This document shows positions 47,361 through 54,727 of a DNA stretch of 64,000 nt, one piece after another (position 1 is the first letter of the stretch; every line of letters starts with the position of its first letter). The DNA comes from Lachnospiraceae bacterium (GTDB lineage Bacteria; Bacillota; Clostridia; Lachnospirales; Lachnospiraceae), in contig JAFOEY010000010.1 in NCBI GenBank assembly GCA_017387565.1, forward strand, positions 24,815-88,814. The letters run 5' to 3'. The notes beneath the pieces were generated by a model, which was given only the letters and a program-made list of their open reading frames with translations, was not told the DNA's origin and did not search any database. The position numbers were made by a program, and so were the translations under genes.

Positions 47361-47422
47361 CAAAAATCCTCCAAACGGTATCATGCGATAGCATACAAAT
47401 GTCTAACTATACTACAAAACTT

Positions 47423-47565
47423 CATCTGCAATGGCTACATATTTTCCCACCAAATGCATCTGCAATATTTTCGTATTATCCCACCAAATGTCATTTACCA
47501 TGATTGCATATCATTTTTCACAAAATGCAGTTGTAATGGTCACATACCATTTCACATATCATTCA
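47423..47565. repeat. degenerate 34-37 bp tandem repeats
   Basis: Four head-to-tail units in the GntR-ABC spacer. Units 1 (47423-47456) and 2 (47457-47490) are both 34 bases, start CATCTGCAAT and end CCCACCAAATG; units 3 and 4 are more diverged. The spacer otherwise has no ORF. Confidence 0.7.
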
Positions 47566-47598
47566 GCAAAATAATCTCATGAAAAGCTATCATTATAA

Positions 47599-47979
47599 TT
47601 ACATGGTTTTCTCGTCATATAGAATCTTCAGTGTCTCACTTAACTCTTCATATGTAATCTTCCCGAGGATTGCCTTGTCAACAGCAGTGTCCAACAATTC
47701 CTGAATGGCAAACATCATATTCTCTTTTACCATATCACTGTTAATTCCTTTGACAAAGCTGCCTTTTCCGGTAACAGATGTAATAAACCCATCTCTTTCT
47801 AAATCCTCATAGGCTCTTTTTGTTGTGATAATACTGATTTTTAAATCCTTGGCCAGTACCCGCATCGACGGAAGAGCGTCCCCTTCCACCAGTTCTCCGG
47901 TCATAATCTGGCTCTTAATCTGCTCCTCAATCTGCTCATAAATCGGCACACCGGAGCTGTTGCTAATAATAATATCCAT
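47599..47979 (-). CDS. GntR family (YtrA-type) regulator
   Basis: 126 residues: a winged HTH (PIYEQIEEQIKSQIMTGELVEGDALPSMRVLAKDLKISIITTKRAYEDLERDGFI in family order) and a short C-terminal helical dimerisation tail of about 45 residues, the YtrA architecture. Start ATG at 47979 follows AAAGGA by 7 bases. It heads the operon with the ABC exporter and CPBP genes, and a perfect 23-base palindrome covers its own promoter, so autorepression is expected. Confidence 0.92.
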   Translation of the reverse strand: MDIIISNSSGVPIYEQIEEQIKSQIMTGELVEGDALPSMRVLAKDLKISIITTKRAYEDLERDGFITSVTGKGSFVKGINSDMVKENMMFAIQELLDTAVDKAILGKITYEELSETLKILYDEKTM

Positions 47980-48047
47980 ATGTATTTCCTTTGCGCGCAT
48001 AGGACAAAATTCCTTTTTTGAATCTTGTCTCATTACATAATTAATTA

Positions 48048-48088
48048 TTGTATATATTCAATATATACAATCAGTCTTTTAATGTCAA
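48048..48088 (-). promoter_or_regulatory. GntR operon promoter with 23-bp perfect palindrome
   Basis: On the minus strand TTGACA (48083-48088), 17 bases, TATATT (48060-48065). The palindrome TTGTATATATT-C-AATATATACAA spans 48048-48070, right over the -10 element. This is the position and length of YtrA-type operators. Confidence 0.88.
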
Positions 48089-48142
48089 GTATTAAATTTA
48101 ATTTATTTAGGACATACTGTCTTATTTTGTTTTTCATACCAG

Positions 48143-48153
48143 CCGGACGCTTG
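48143..48153. repeat. 11-bp direct repeat, left flank of the AbiE-like module
   Basis: CCGGACGCTTG, identical to 50391-50401, lying 22 bases beyond the toxin stop. The two copies bracket a 2.24-kb segment holding only the AbiE-like pair. Confidence 0.6.
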
Positions 48154-48174
48154 CTATAACTAAAAACCTTTGTA

Positions 48175-49386
48175 TTATTTAATCAGTTGTGCAACTTTCT
48201 CCTGAATCTCATCCAAATTGTCCTTATCTACGACTGCCCACAGTATTCTTTTTAAGTTTTTACCCTTCAAAATATTTGCAGGAATCGTTGAATAGCTTGC
48301 AAATTCCTTAATTAGCATCTCACGTAGTTCTCTAACTTTCGCTCCCTTTTCTTTACCCTCATACTGGTCTAACTCAAGCTTTTTTTCAATCGCTAATGCT
48401 TTTTTCACTGAATCCCAGTTGTCTGCCTCTAGCATGGCCTCATACATCAATCGAACTAATGACGCTTCACATGCTACAAACTGAGGACTGAACTCAACTT
48501 TGCTATTCAAATATAGCGCCTTAAAATCATTGATATACTTTTTAAGTTCCGCATCTTCGCCGCTATCAACCATAGAATATCTATACAACTGTTTTCTTAC
48601 ATCAGCAATAATTTCTTGAATATCATATGCGGATCCTTTTCTGTCATACCACTCTTTTTCAGCTCTTTTTAGATATTTCTTACGTACTTCATTAATGTCC
48701 AGTTCATCAAGTCTATATACCGTAAGCATTACAACATCGTAAAACTGCTTAACCTGTTCATCCATTCTGTCATTTTGAACACCAATAGTATTGCAGCCTA
48801 TGGTTGTAAATTTATCTGCAAAAAGATGACTTACTGGGAGCAACTGATATTCAAAGTCACTTTCCACAGCAAATATTTCTTTTCCCGTCTTTCTTGTAAA
48901 CTCCCAATCCTCTGATTCCATAATAAATTCTATTTTTAATTCCTGCTTATCTACCTCACCTTCTTCTGCATTTCGCTCTTTATAAGTCAATACAGACGGA
49001 ACATCTACATGATATGTATGCATCGGTAAATTTGTCTTTGGATTCTTTGGAATATGCTCTTTAAACAAAAAGAATTCACTGCCTTCTCTCAATTCTTTTG
49101 TAATATCATCCAATGTATTCTTTACCTGCTCATCCGTACCACAAAATATCATATCAATATCAACACTTGTTCTCTGTGCTTCGATTGGCAAATAAAACTG
49201 TGTGGCTGCTCCACCCTTTAAAACGATATGCTCTCCTAGACGCTTTTGTATTTGAAGGAACAATTCAAGATCCCACAAAAACAATTCCATTCTTGACATA
49301 TTTTTAAATCCGTACAATTCCATTCTATTCTGCAGATATTCCCTACTAAAAGCCGTCTTGTCATGAAATATCTTCGTATAATCCAT
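48175..49386 (-). CDS. AbiEii-like nucleotidyltransferase toxin
   Basis: 403 residues. The N-terminal half is an AbiEii/AbiGii-type nucleotidyltransferase: IVLKGGAATQFYLPIEAQRTSVDIDMIF holds the GG motif and the DhD metal pair, and LKIEFIMESEDW carries a later conserved Lys/acid region. The C-terminal half is helical. Such toxins are paired with an AbiEi antitoxin (type IV toxin-antitoxin, phage abortive infection). The start lies just after the antitoxin stop with AAGGAG inside that gene. Expected to act in the cytosol on nucleic acid or tRNA; target not deducible. Confidence 0.85.
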   Translation of the reverse strand: MDYTKIFHDKTAFSREYLQNRMELYGFKNMSRMELFLWDLELFLQIQKRLGEHIVLKGGAATQFYLPIEAQRTSVDIDMIFCGTDEQVKNTLDDITKELREGSEFFLFKEHIPKNPKTNLPMHTYHVDVPSVLTYKERNAEEGEVDKQELKIEFIMESEDWEFTRKTGKEIFAVESDFEYQLLPVSHLFADKFTTIGCNTIGVQNDRMDEQVKQFYDVVMLTVYRLDELDINEVRKKYLKRAEKEWYDRKGSAYDIQEIIADVRKQLYRYSMVDSGEDAELKKYINDFKALYLNSKVEFSPQFVACEASLVRLMYEAMLEADNWDSVKKALAIEKKLELDQYEGKEKGAKVRELREMLIKEFASYSTIPANILKGKNLKRILWAVVDKDNLDEIQEKVAQLIK

Positions 49387-49387
49387 C

Positions 49388-50158
49388 TTATTCTCCTTTT
49401 CGTAATATCATTGCAAATTGCATTGCTTCTTCTGTGATATATGGTGTTTCTACAATAAGTCGTATGTCACTCTGAAGGTTCCTCTTAGTTGAAACTGTAA
49501 TTAGTTTCTTTTTATCAATATTTCCTAATCTCACCAAATTCTGATAAACTCTGACCAATTCTTGAAGCGATAAAGGATAACCATTTCTCGTTATTGAAAA
49601 ATACAAATCTACAAATGCTTTTTCTATTGTTGCAATCCCATCATTTTCATAATCAAAATTTTCAGTATCGTATACTATTATCTGCTTTTTTTCTATTCCC
49701 GCCAATATGGCGTCTTCGTATTGCTGACGAATCCCGGACGGTTTCACAACAGCAAATCCACCATCTAACAAGTAATTGATTATCTCATCATGCGCTGACT
49801 TTTCTACAAACAGAAGCATAGGGTATTGTTCTGGAACATGCTGCATAAACCTTTGCAACACATCTAACCCTGAGATAAAATACCCAAATCCCGATTCGTC
49901 AAGAATCTCCTGTACTCTTTTTATATCTTCTGTTAATGCAATCTTTGTCTTTCCTTTCCATTCATTGAACGCATACACACCAGTACGCACACGCTTTAAA
50001 TATCCAGCTTCTACCATTTTTGATAGGTTCCAATAAATAGAAGATTGCTTCATATCAGGAAATATAGCCTGTACATCTTCCATATAGAAAGTAGTTTGTT
50101 CTCTTAATTTTTCTTCTATAGCATTATATTTTTTCTCTAAAGCTGATACCTTTTCCAT
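49388..50158 (-). CDS. AbiEi-like winged-helix antitoxin/transcription regulator
   Basis: 256 residues. The first 70 residues form a winged helix (FYMEDVQAIFPDMKQSSIYWNLSKMVEAGYLKRV in order), followed by a domain that resembles DUF6577/AbiEi C-terminal regions (GFGYFISGLDVLQRFM, EKAFVDLYFSITRNGYPLSLQELV). It directly precedes the nucleotidyltransferase, the standard order. AbiEi proteins both neutralise the toxin and repress their own promoter at inverted repeats; two matching palindromes lie upstream. The ATG follows AAAGGTGG. Confidence 0.85.
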   Translation of the reverse strand: MEKVSALEKKYNAIEEKLREQTTFYMEDVQAIFPDMKQSSIYWNLSKMVEAGYLKRVRTGVYAFNEWKGKTKIALTEDIKRVQEILDESGFGYFISGLDVLQRFMQHVPEQYPMLLFVEKSAHDEIINYLLDGGFAVVKPSGIRQQYEDAILAGIEKKQIIVYDTENFDYENDGIATIEKAFVDLYFSITRNGYPLSLQELVRVYQNLVRLGNIDKKKLITVSTKRNLQSDIRLIVETPYITEEAMQFAMILRKGE

Positions 50159-50182
50159 TTTACTATGCCACCTTTCACGATT

Positions 50183-50211
50183 ATTCTACCACGTTCTTTG
50201 TCTGTTTTCAA
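50183..50211 (-). promoter_or_regulatory. promoter of the AbiE-like pair
   Basis: TTGAAA (50206-50211), 17 bases, TAGAAT (50183-50188) on the minus strand, 25 bases before the ATG. Confidence 0.8.
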
Positions 50212-50221
50212 TAATTTATTC

Positions 50222-50238
50222 GCAAATATCATATTTGC
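50222..50238. promoter_or_regulatory. AbiEi operator candidate, promoter-proximal
   Basis: GCAAATA-TCA-TATTTGC, a perfect palindrome with a 3-base centre, ending 11 bases upstream of the -35 element. A second site with the same arms is at 50310-50326. Confidence 0.75.
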
Positions 50239-50309
50239 AAATATCTTTTTATTTTTTATTATTTTCAGGGTTATACGCGGTACAATTCTCATATTTCAAA
50301 AAGATATTT

Positions 50310-50326
50310 GCAAATACAGTATTTGC
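50310..50326. promoter_or_regulatory. AbiEi operator candidate, distal
   Basis: GCAAATA-CAG-TATTTGC, same arms as the proximal site. The centres are 88 bases apart, compatible with looping or with a second, upstream start. Confidence 0.7.
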
Positions 50327-50369
50327 ATATTTTTTTATATTTTTCACTTAATTATTAGGATATGATTAA

Positions 50370-50487
50370 ACGCCCGGATATGGTATCCCCCCGGACGCTT
50401 GGTTTATTCTTTATACTTCCACCATCGTTCCACTCTTAAATTCAACTGTAAATGTTCCACTCTCATGCACAGTTATGCATATCCTCA
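50370..50487 (-). pseudogene. possible 3' fragment of a lost gene with its terminator
   Basis: The minus strand reads TVHESGTFTVEFKSGTMVEV and a stop at 50411-50413, a beta-strand-like C-terminus, followed by a GCGTCCGG/CCGGGCG hairpin. No start, no ribosome site, no recognised family. It may be the tail of a gene disrupted when the AbiE module arrived. Confidence 0.35.
50391..50401. repeat. 11-bp direct repeat, right flank of the AbiE-like module
   Basis: CCGGACGCTTG, identical to 48143-48153 and forming half of the hairpin at about 50371-50402. Confidence 0.6.
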
Positions 50488-50573
50488 ATAGTCTTCATAG
50501 GGTTGTACAAGGACGGTTTCTTAATTCCAAGATAATCTGTAAGTGTGGTAACTGACAAATACGATTGTATTAA

Positions 50574-50625
50574 CAAAAAAAGGACCAAACAGTATTTCCT
50601 AATAAGGATTAACTGTTTAGTCCTT
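50574..50625 (-). terminator. terminator after ppdK
   Basis: Stem AGGAC(T/C)AAACAGT paired with ACTGTTTGGTCCT around a 20-base loop, followed by TTTTTTT on the minus strand. It lies about 160 bases past ppdK. Confidence 0.85.
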
Positions 50626-50785
50626 TAAGTTATCTTCTCTATAGCAAAGTGATTGCTTTAGATATAAACGTCAACTTTCATTGAATCGCACGGTTTAAAC
50701 TTTCCGGTTCCCTCTGTTTTCTCGATATACATCTGCATATCATCTTCGGTTACCATCAAAGTAAAGAGATAAATGTGCTTATCAA

Positions 50786-53449
50786 TTACTTGTTCCCCTG
50801 TTCGGCAATAGCAGCCTGAGCTGCAGCGAGTCTTGCAATCGGCACACGGTAAGGAGAACATGAAACATAAGTCAAACCTACTTTGTGGCAGAATTCAACA
50901 GATGAAGGATCTCCACCATGCTCACCACAGATACCGAGCTTGATGTCAGGACGAACACTACGTCCTTTTTCAGCGGCCATCTGAACTAACTGTCCGACAC
51001 CGGTCTGATCCAGTCTTGCGAAAGGATCGGATTCGTAGATTTTTCTCTTGTAATAGTCATCTAAGAATTTACCTGCATCATCACGAGAGAAGCCGAATGT
51101 CATCTGGGTTAAGTCATTGGTACCAAATGAGAAGAACTCTGCTTCCGTTGCAATCTGATCTGCTGTCAGAGCAGCTCTGGGAATCTCAATCATCGTACCG
51201 ATGTGATATGCTATATCAGAACCTTTTTCTTTCTTAACAAGCTCTGCTGTTTCTACGACTACATCTTTTACAAACTTTAATTCTTTCTTTTCGCCTACCA
51301 ACGGAATCATGATTTCAGGAACGATGTCATATCCTTTTTCAGCTTTTACTTCAATTGCAGCTTCCATAACAGCTCTTGTCTGCATCTTGGCAATTTCCGG
51401 ATAGGTAACCGCAAGACGGCATCCACGATGTCCCATCATCGGATTGAATTCATGTAAAGAATCACAGATTTCCTGAACTTCTTCGCTAGTCATCATCATC
51501 TCTACTGCCAAGTCATCAATATCAGCCTGCTCTGTAGGAACAAATTCATGGAGCGGAGGATCTAAGAAACGAATGGTAACCGGTCTTCCTTCCATGGTCT
51601 CATATAATGCTTTGAAGTCACCTTTCTGATAAGGAATCAAAGCATTTAATGCTTTTTCTCTCTGCTCTAAGGTACGTGCTAAAATCATCTGGCGGATACG
51701 GGGAATACGTTCCGGATCAAAGAACATATGCTCTGTACGGCAAAGTCCGATACCCTCTGCACCAAATTTAACAGCTACTGCTGCATCAGCCGGTGTATCT
51801 GCATTGGTACGAACCTGTAATTTACGATATTCATCTGCCCAGCCCATAATGCGTCCAAAGTTGCCGGATACACTTGCTTCTACGGTAGGAATGTCACCAT
51901 AATAAATATTTCCGGTAGAACCGTCTAAGGAAATATAATCACCTTCATGAATTTCATGACCACCAAGTGAGAATACTTTTTCCTCTTCATTAATTGCAAT
52001 TTCGCCACAGCCGGATACGCAACAGGTTCCCATACCTCTGGCAACAACGGCAGCATGGCTTGTCATACCGCCACGAACGGTCAAAACGCCTTCGGAAGCG
52101 TGCATACCTTCGATATCTTCCGGTGATGTCTCAAGACGAACAAGGATAACTCTGTCACCAGTTGCTTCATGATGATTTTTCGCATCTTCTGCTGTAAAGT
52201 AAACCTTACCGGCTCCTGCTCCGGGTGATGCAGGAAGTCCGTGACCGATGACTTCACCTTTCTTTAATGCTTCCGGATCGAAGGTCGGATGCAGTAACTG
52301 ATCCAATGATTTTGCTTCAATACGCATAACTGCTTCTTTGGGTGTAATCTTTCCTTCATCTACCAGATCGCATGCAATCTGTAAAGCAGCCTGTGCTGTA
52401 CGCTTACCATTACGTGTCTGTAAGAAGTACAGCTTCTGATCTTCAATGGTAAACTCCATATCCTGCATATCGCGATAATGCTCTTCCAGCTTGTTGGCAA
52501 TATCCATAAACTGTTTAAAGCATTCCGGCATATCCTGCTCCAGTCTGGTGATCGGCTGAGGCGTACGGACACCGGCAACCACATCTTCACCCTGTGCATT
52601 GATTAAGTACTCGCCAAAGATACCCTTTTCACCGGTAGAGGGATTACGGGTAAATGCAACACCGGTACCTGATGTGTCGCCCATATTACCAAATACCATA
52701 GCCTGTACATTAACGGCTGTGCCCCAGTCACCGGGAATATCATTCATACGTCTGTAAACAATAGCTCTTTCATTGTCCCAACTGCGGAATACCGCTTTTA
52801 CAGCTTCCATCAACTGTACCTTGGGATCCTGCGGGAATTCTTCACCCATGGCATCCCTATAAATACCTTTGAAAATAGCAATAATTTCTTTTAAATCATC
52901 GGCGGTCAAGTCGGTATCATATACCGCTTCATCTGCGCCTCTTCCAAGAACTGCTCTCTTTTTGTCTTTTTCTTCATCCAATACTCTCTCAAAATGAGAT
53001 TTGGGAACTTCCATTACAACATCTGAAAACATCTGAATGAAACGGCGATAAGAATCATATGCAAAACGTTCATTGCCTGTTTTCTTTGCAAAACCTTCCA
53101 CTGCCACATCATTTAAACCTAAATTTAAAATGGTGTCCATCATACCGGGCATGGATGCTCTCGCACCGGAACGAACAGAAACCAATAACGGATTTTCTGT
53201 ATCTCCAAATTTTTTACCCTGTTTTTTCTCCAGATCAGCCAAAGCTTCAAAAATCTGATCCTGCACTTCCTGCGGAATGGTCTTGCCACTGTTATAATAT
53301 TCGGTACAAGCCTCTGTTGTAACAGTAAAGCCCTGGGGAATTGGCAAACCGAGATTGGTCATCTCAGCAAGATTGGCTCCTTTTCCTCCGAGCAGATTTC
53401 TCATATCGGCATTTCCTTCTTCAAATAGATATACCCATTTGTTAGACAT
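50786..53449 (-). CDS. ppdK: pyruvate, phosphate dikinase
   Basis: Interconverts PEP, AMP and PPi with pyruvate, ATP and Pi; in Clostridia it serves PPi-linked glycolysis, consistent with the pfp gene at 41400. 887 residues, typical. N-terminal nucleotide-binding LGGKGANLAEMTNLGLPIPQG, the phospho-His domain in GGMTSHAAVVARGMG, the PEP-binding barrel with LCRTEHMFF and the catalytic Cys in GICGEHGGDP. The ATG at 53449 follows AAGGGGG. Strong codon bias suggests high expression. Monocistronic. Confidence 0.97.
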   Translation of the reverse strand: MSNKWVYLFEEGNADMRNLLGGKGANLAEMTNLGLPIPQGFTVTTEACTEYYNSGKTIPQEVQDQIFEALADLEKKQGKKFGDTENPLLVSVRSGARASMPGMMDTILNLGLNDVAVEGFAKKTGNERFAYDSYRRFIQMFSDVVMEVPKSHFERVLDEEKDKKRAVLGRGADEAVYDTDLTADDLKEIIAIFKGIYRDAMGEEFPQDPKVQLMEAVKAVFRSWDNERAIVYRRMNDIPGDWGTAVNVQAMVFGNMGDTSGTGVAFTRNPSTGEKGIFGEYLINAQGEDVVAGVRTPQPITRLEQDMPECFKQFMDIANKLEEHYRDMQDMEFTIEDQKLYFLQTRNGKRTAQAALQIACDLVDEGKITPKEAVMRIEAKSLDQLLHPTFDPEALKKGEVIGHGLPASPGAGAGKVYFTAEDAKNHHEATGDRVILVRLETSPEDIEGMHASEGVLTVRGGMTSHAAVVARGMGTCCVSGCGEIAINEEEKVFSLGGHEIHEGDYISLDGSTGNIYYGDIPTVEASVSGNFGRIMGWADEYRKLQVRTNADTPADAAVAVKFGAEGIGLCRTEHMFFDPERIPRIRQMILARTLEQREKALNALIPYQKGDFKALYETMEGRPVTIRFLDPPLHEFVPTEQADIDDLAVEMMMTSEEVQEICDSLHEFNPMMGHRGCRLAVTYPEIAKMQTRAVMEAAIEVKAEKGYDIVPEIMIPLVGEKKELKFVKDVVVETAELVKKEKGSDIAYHIGTMIEIPRAALTADQIATEAEFFSFGTNDLTQMTFGFSRDDAGKFLDDYYKRKIYESDPFARLDQTGVGQLVQMAAEKGRSVRPDIKLGICGEHGGDPSSVEFCHKVGLTYVSCSPYRVPIARLAAAQAAIAEQGNK

Positions 53450-53615
53450 TTTCTAACCCCCTTAGATAAATAATTTAGATAGAAATTGTGTTACACACTA
53501 TCCTTATTATAACATTTGTCCTATCCTTACGTATATATAAAATATGTAAAAATCTTCTAATACATGTAGAAATTTTTCTTCTTTTTTTGTGCTTTTTATC
53601 AAAAATATTGCATTT

Positions 53616-53867
53616 AATATTTCCTTTTCGGATTTGTGGTCCCAATATATATCTTTGTTCGCCTCGCACTTCGGTTTCAAGCTTTTCTAAGCGGCATGCT
53701 CACAAAATATTATGAAATGACCGGTTTCAAAACTCAGACTTCGTCTTCAAACAGTTGAAACCGGTCATTATTTTGTTTGCTATGCCGCTAAGAAAAACAA
53801 AAAACCTCGTGAAAGCCGGCGAACAAAGATATATATTGGGAACACAATACGAAAGGGAAATTTTATT
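53616..53867. repeat. about 250-bp imperfect inverted repeat (MITE-like)
   Basis: Two arms of about 115 bases are imperfect reverse complements. Matching blocks from outside in: TTTCC/GGAAA, CCCAATATATATCTTTGTTC with its complement, TTCTTAGCGGCAT-type with ATGCCGCTAAGAA, and ATGACCGGTTTCAA with TTGAAACCGGTCAT around a 24-base loop at 53731-53754. It lies between ppdK and the VOC gene and its right end touches the VOC stop codon. No transposase inside. Confidence 0.85.
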
Positions 53868-54269
53868 TTACCCTGCAGAAATAATTTCCACAAAAATCCC
53901 ATCCGGGTCTTTGATAAAGAAATACGGTCTTCCGAGCCTGCCCTCGGAAATCGAAGGCATCTCATCTACCAAACCAATTTCTTTCAGGTGCGCAGCCGCC
54001 TTTTTAACATCCTCTACCTGTAAACCTAAGTGCTTTGCACCCTTAACTTTCAAATCCTCTCCCAGTGTATTGACAAAATCCGGCAGCTTCTCACTGTCCG
54101 GATAGCAAAACATTTCCAGAATAAAGTTTCCGTTTTTCATCTGCACAATTCTGACCGAACCGTCCTCGGCACGAAAATCCTTGATTACTTCAAACTCCAG
54201 TTTTTCATAAAATGAAATGCTTTTCTCTACATCTCCTACGCTGATTGCATAATGATCGGGTTGAAACAT
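53868..54269 (-). CDS. VOC (glyoxalase/bleomycin-resistance) family protein
   Basis: 133 residues, two beta-alpha-beta-beta-beta modules. FQPDHYAISVGDVEKSISFYEKLEFEVI is the first half with a metal-ligand-type His; HLGLQVEDVKKAAAHL and YFFIKDPDGIFVEII form the second, with the usual Glu near the C-terminus. A divalent-metal lyase or resistance protein; substrate unknown. The ATG has AAAGGAGGATCAATT upstream. An inverted repeat CAAGCAT/ATGCTTG at 54325-54348 may be an operator. Confidence 0.85.
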   Translation of the reverse strand: MFQPDHYAISVGDVEKSISFYEKLEFEVIKDFRAEDGSVRIVQMKNGNFILEMFCYPDSEKLPDFVNTLGEDLKVKGAKHLGLQVEDVKKAAAHLKEIGLVDEMPSISEGRLGRPYFFIKDPDGIFVEIISAG

Positions 54270-54324
54270 AATTGATCCTCCTTTAATTCCAAAAACACGC
54301 CATAAACTGCCACTTGCGCTTTCA

Positions 54325-54348
54325 CAAGCATCACAATAATTATGCTTG
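54325..54348. promoter_or_regulatory. inverted repeat upstream of the VOC gene
   Basis: CAAGCAT and ATGCTTG with a 10-base spacer, 56 bases before the start codon, overlapping possible promoter sequence (TTGAAA upstream). Confidence 0.4.
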
Positions 54349-54380
54349 AACTTTCAAATAAACTGTGATATCTTGTAACT

Positions 54381-54580
54381 AAAGAAAGCACCCACTCCAA
54401 AGGTGGATGTTTCTGGCATAAGATTAATGCCTTTAAGGGCACGGCCTATCCTGTGGGTGAGACAGGATAGGCATTTTTATTTTCGCTTGTTTCTCTTAGC
54501 GTCACCTCCCTTCCTATGTATTCCGGCTAACCGGTTTTCAAAGCTGGGAGGCTACCACCCTGTCATGGGCACTTTCCATA
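54381..54580 (-). ncRNA. probable structured non-coding RNA of about 200 nt
   Basis: No protein is supported, but the minus strand has a promoter (TTGTAA 54609-54614, 17 bases, TAGAAT 54586-54591) followed by dense secondary structure: TAGCCTCCC with GGGAGG...GCTA enclosing CCGG-TTAG-CCGG, a 12-base hairpin GCCTATCCTGT/ACAGGATAGGC (54443-54471), GGCAT/ATGCC, and a final CATCCAC/GTGGGTG stem with a T-rich tail (54381-54409). The size and the AAAACCGG...CCGG segment remind me of the raiA-motif RNA of Firmicutes, but I cannot confirm the class. It is not 6S, SRP, tmRNA or RNase P by eye. Confidence 0.65.
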
Positions 54581-54585
54581 ATCCA

Positions 54586-54614
54586 ATTCTATCACAGGCA
54601 AAAAATGATTACAA
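54586..54614 (-). promoter_or_regulatory. promoter of the non-coding RNA
   Basis: TTGTAA and TAGAAT with exactly 17 bases between, on the minus strand, beginning transcription near 54579. Confidence 0.7.
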
Positions 54615-54727
54615 CGATATTTTGTCTGTTTTTTCACCAAAAAATATACTGGAATTTTATAAATTCCTTCCCACCTTTGGGCATCCTCATATCACCTTGC
54701 TATAATCAATCCAAGAACAAATCTTCC

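Noticed and set aside
47423-47565. CRISPR array
   Set aside because: The units are adjacent and degenerate with no spacers and no cas genes.
50658-50785. Small minus-strand frame ending CDSMKVDVYI after ppdK
   Set aside because: No ribosome site, and the upstream part overlaps ppdK in another frame. It could be a gene remnant, but nothing supports a product.
53475-54105. Several ORFs on both strands between ppdK and the VOC gene
   Set aside because: They are produced by the two arms of the long inverted repeat and have no start signals or recognisable domains.
54423-54480. Plus-strand terminator of an unknown plus-strand gene
   Set aside because: The strong 54443-54471 hairpin plus T-rich run could end a plus-strand transcript, but no plus-strand gene precedes it; it fits better as an internal stem of the minus-strand RNA.
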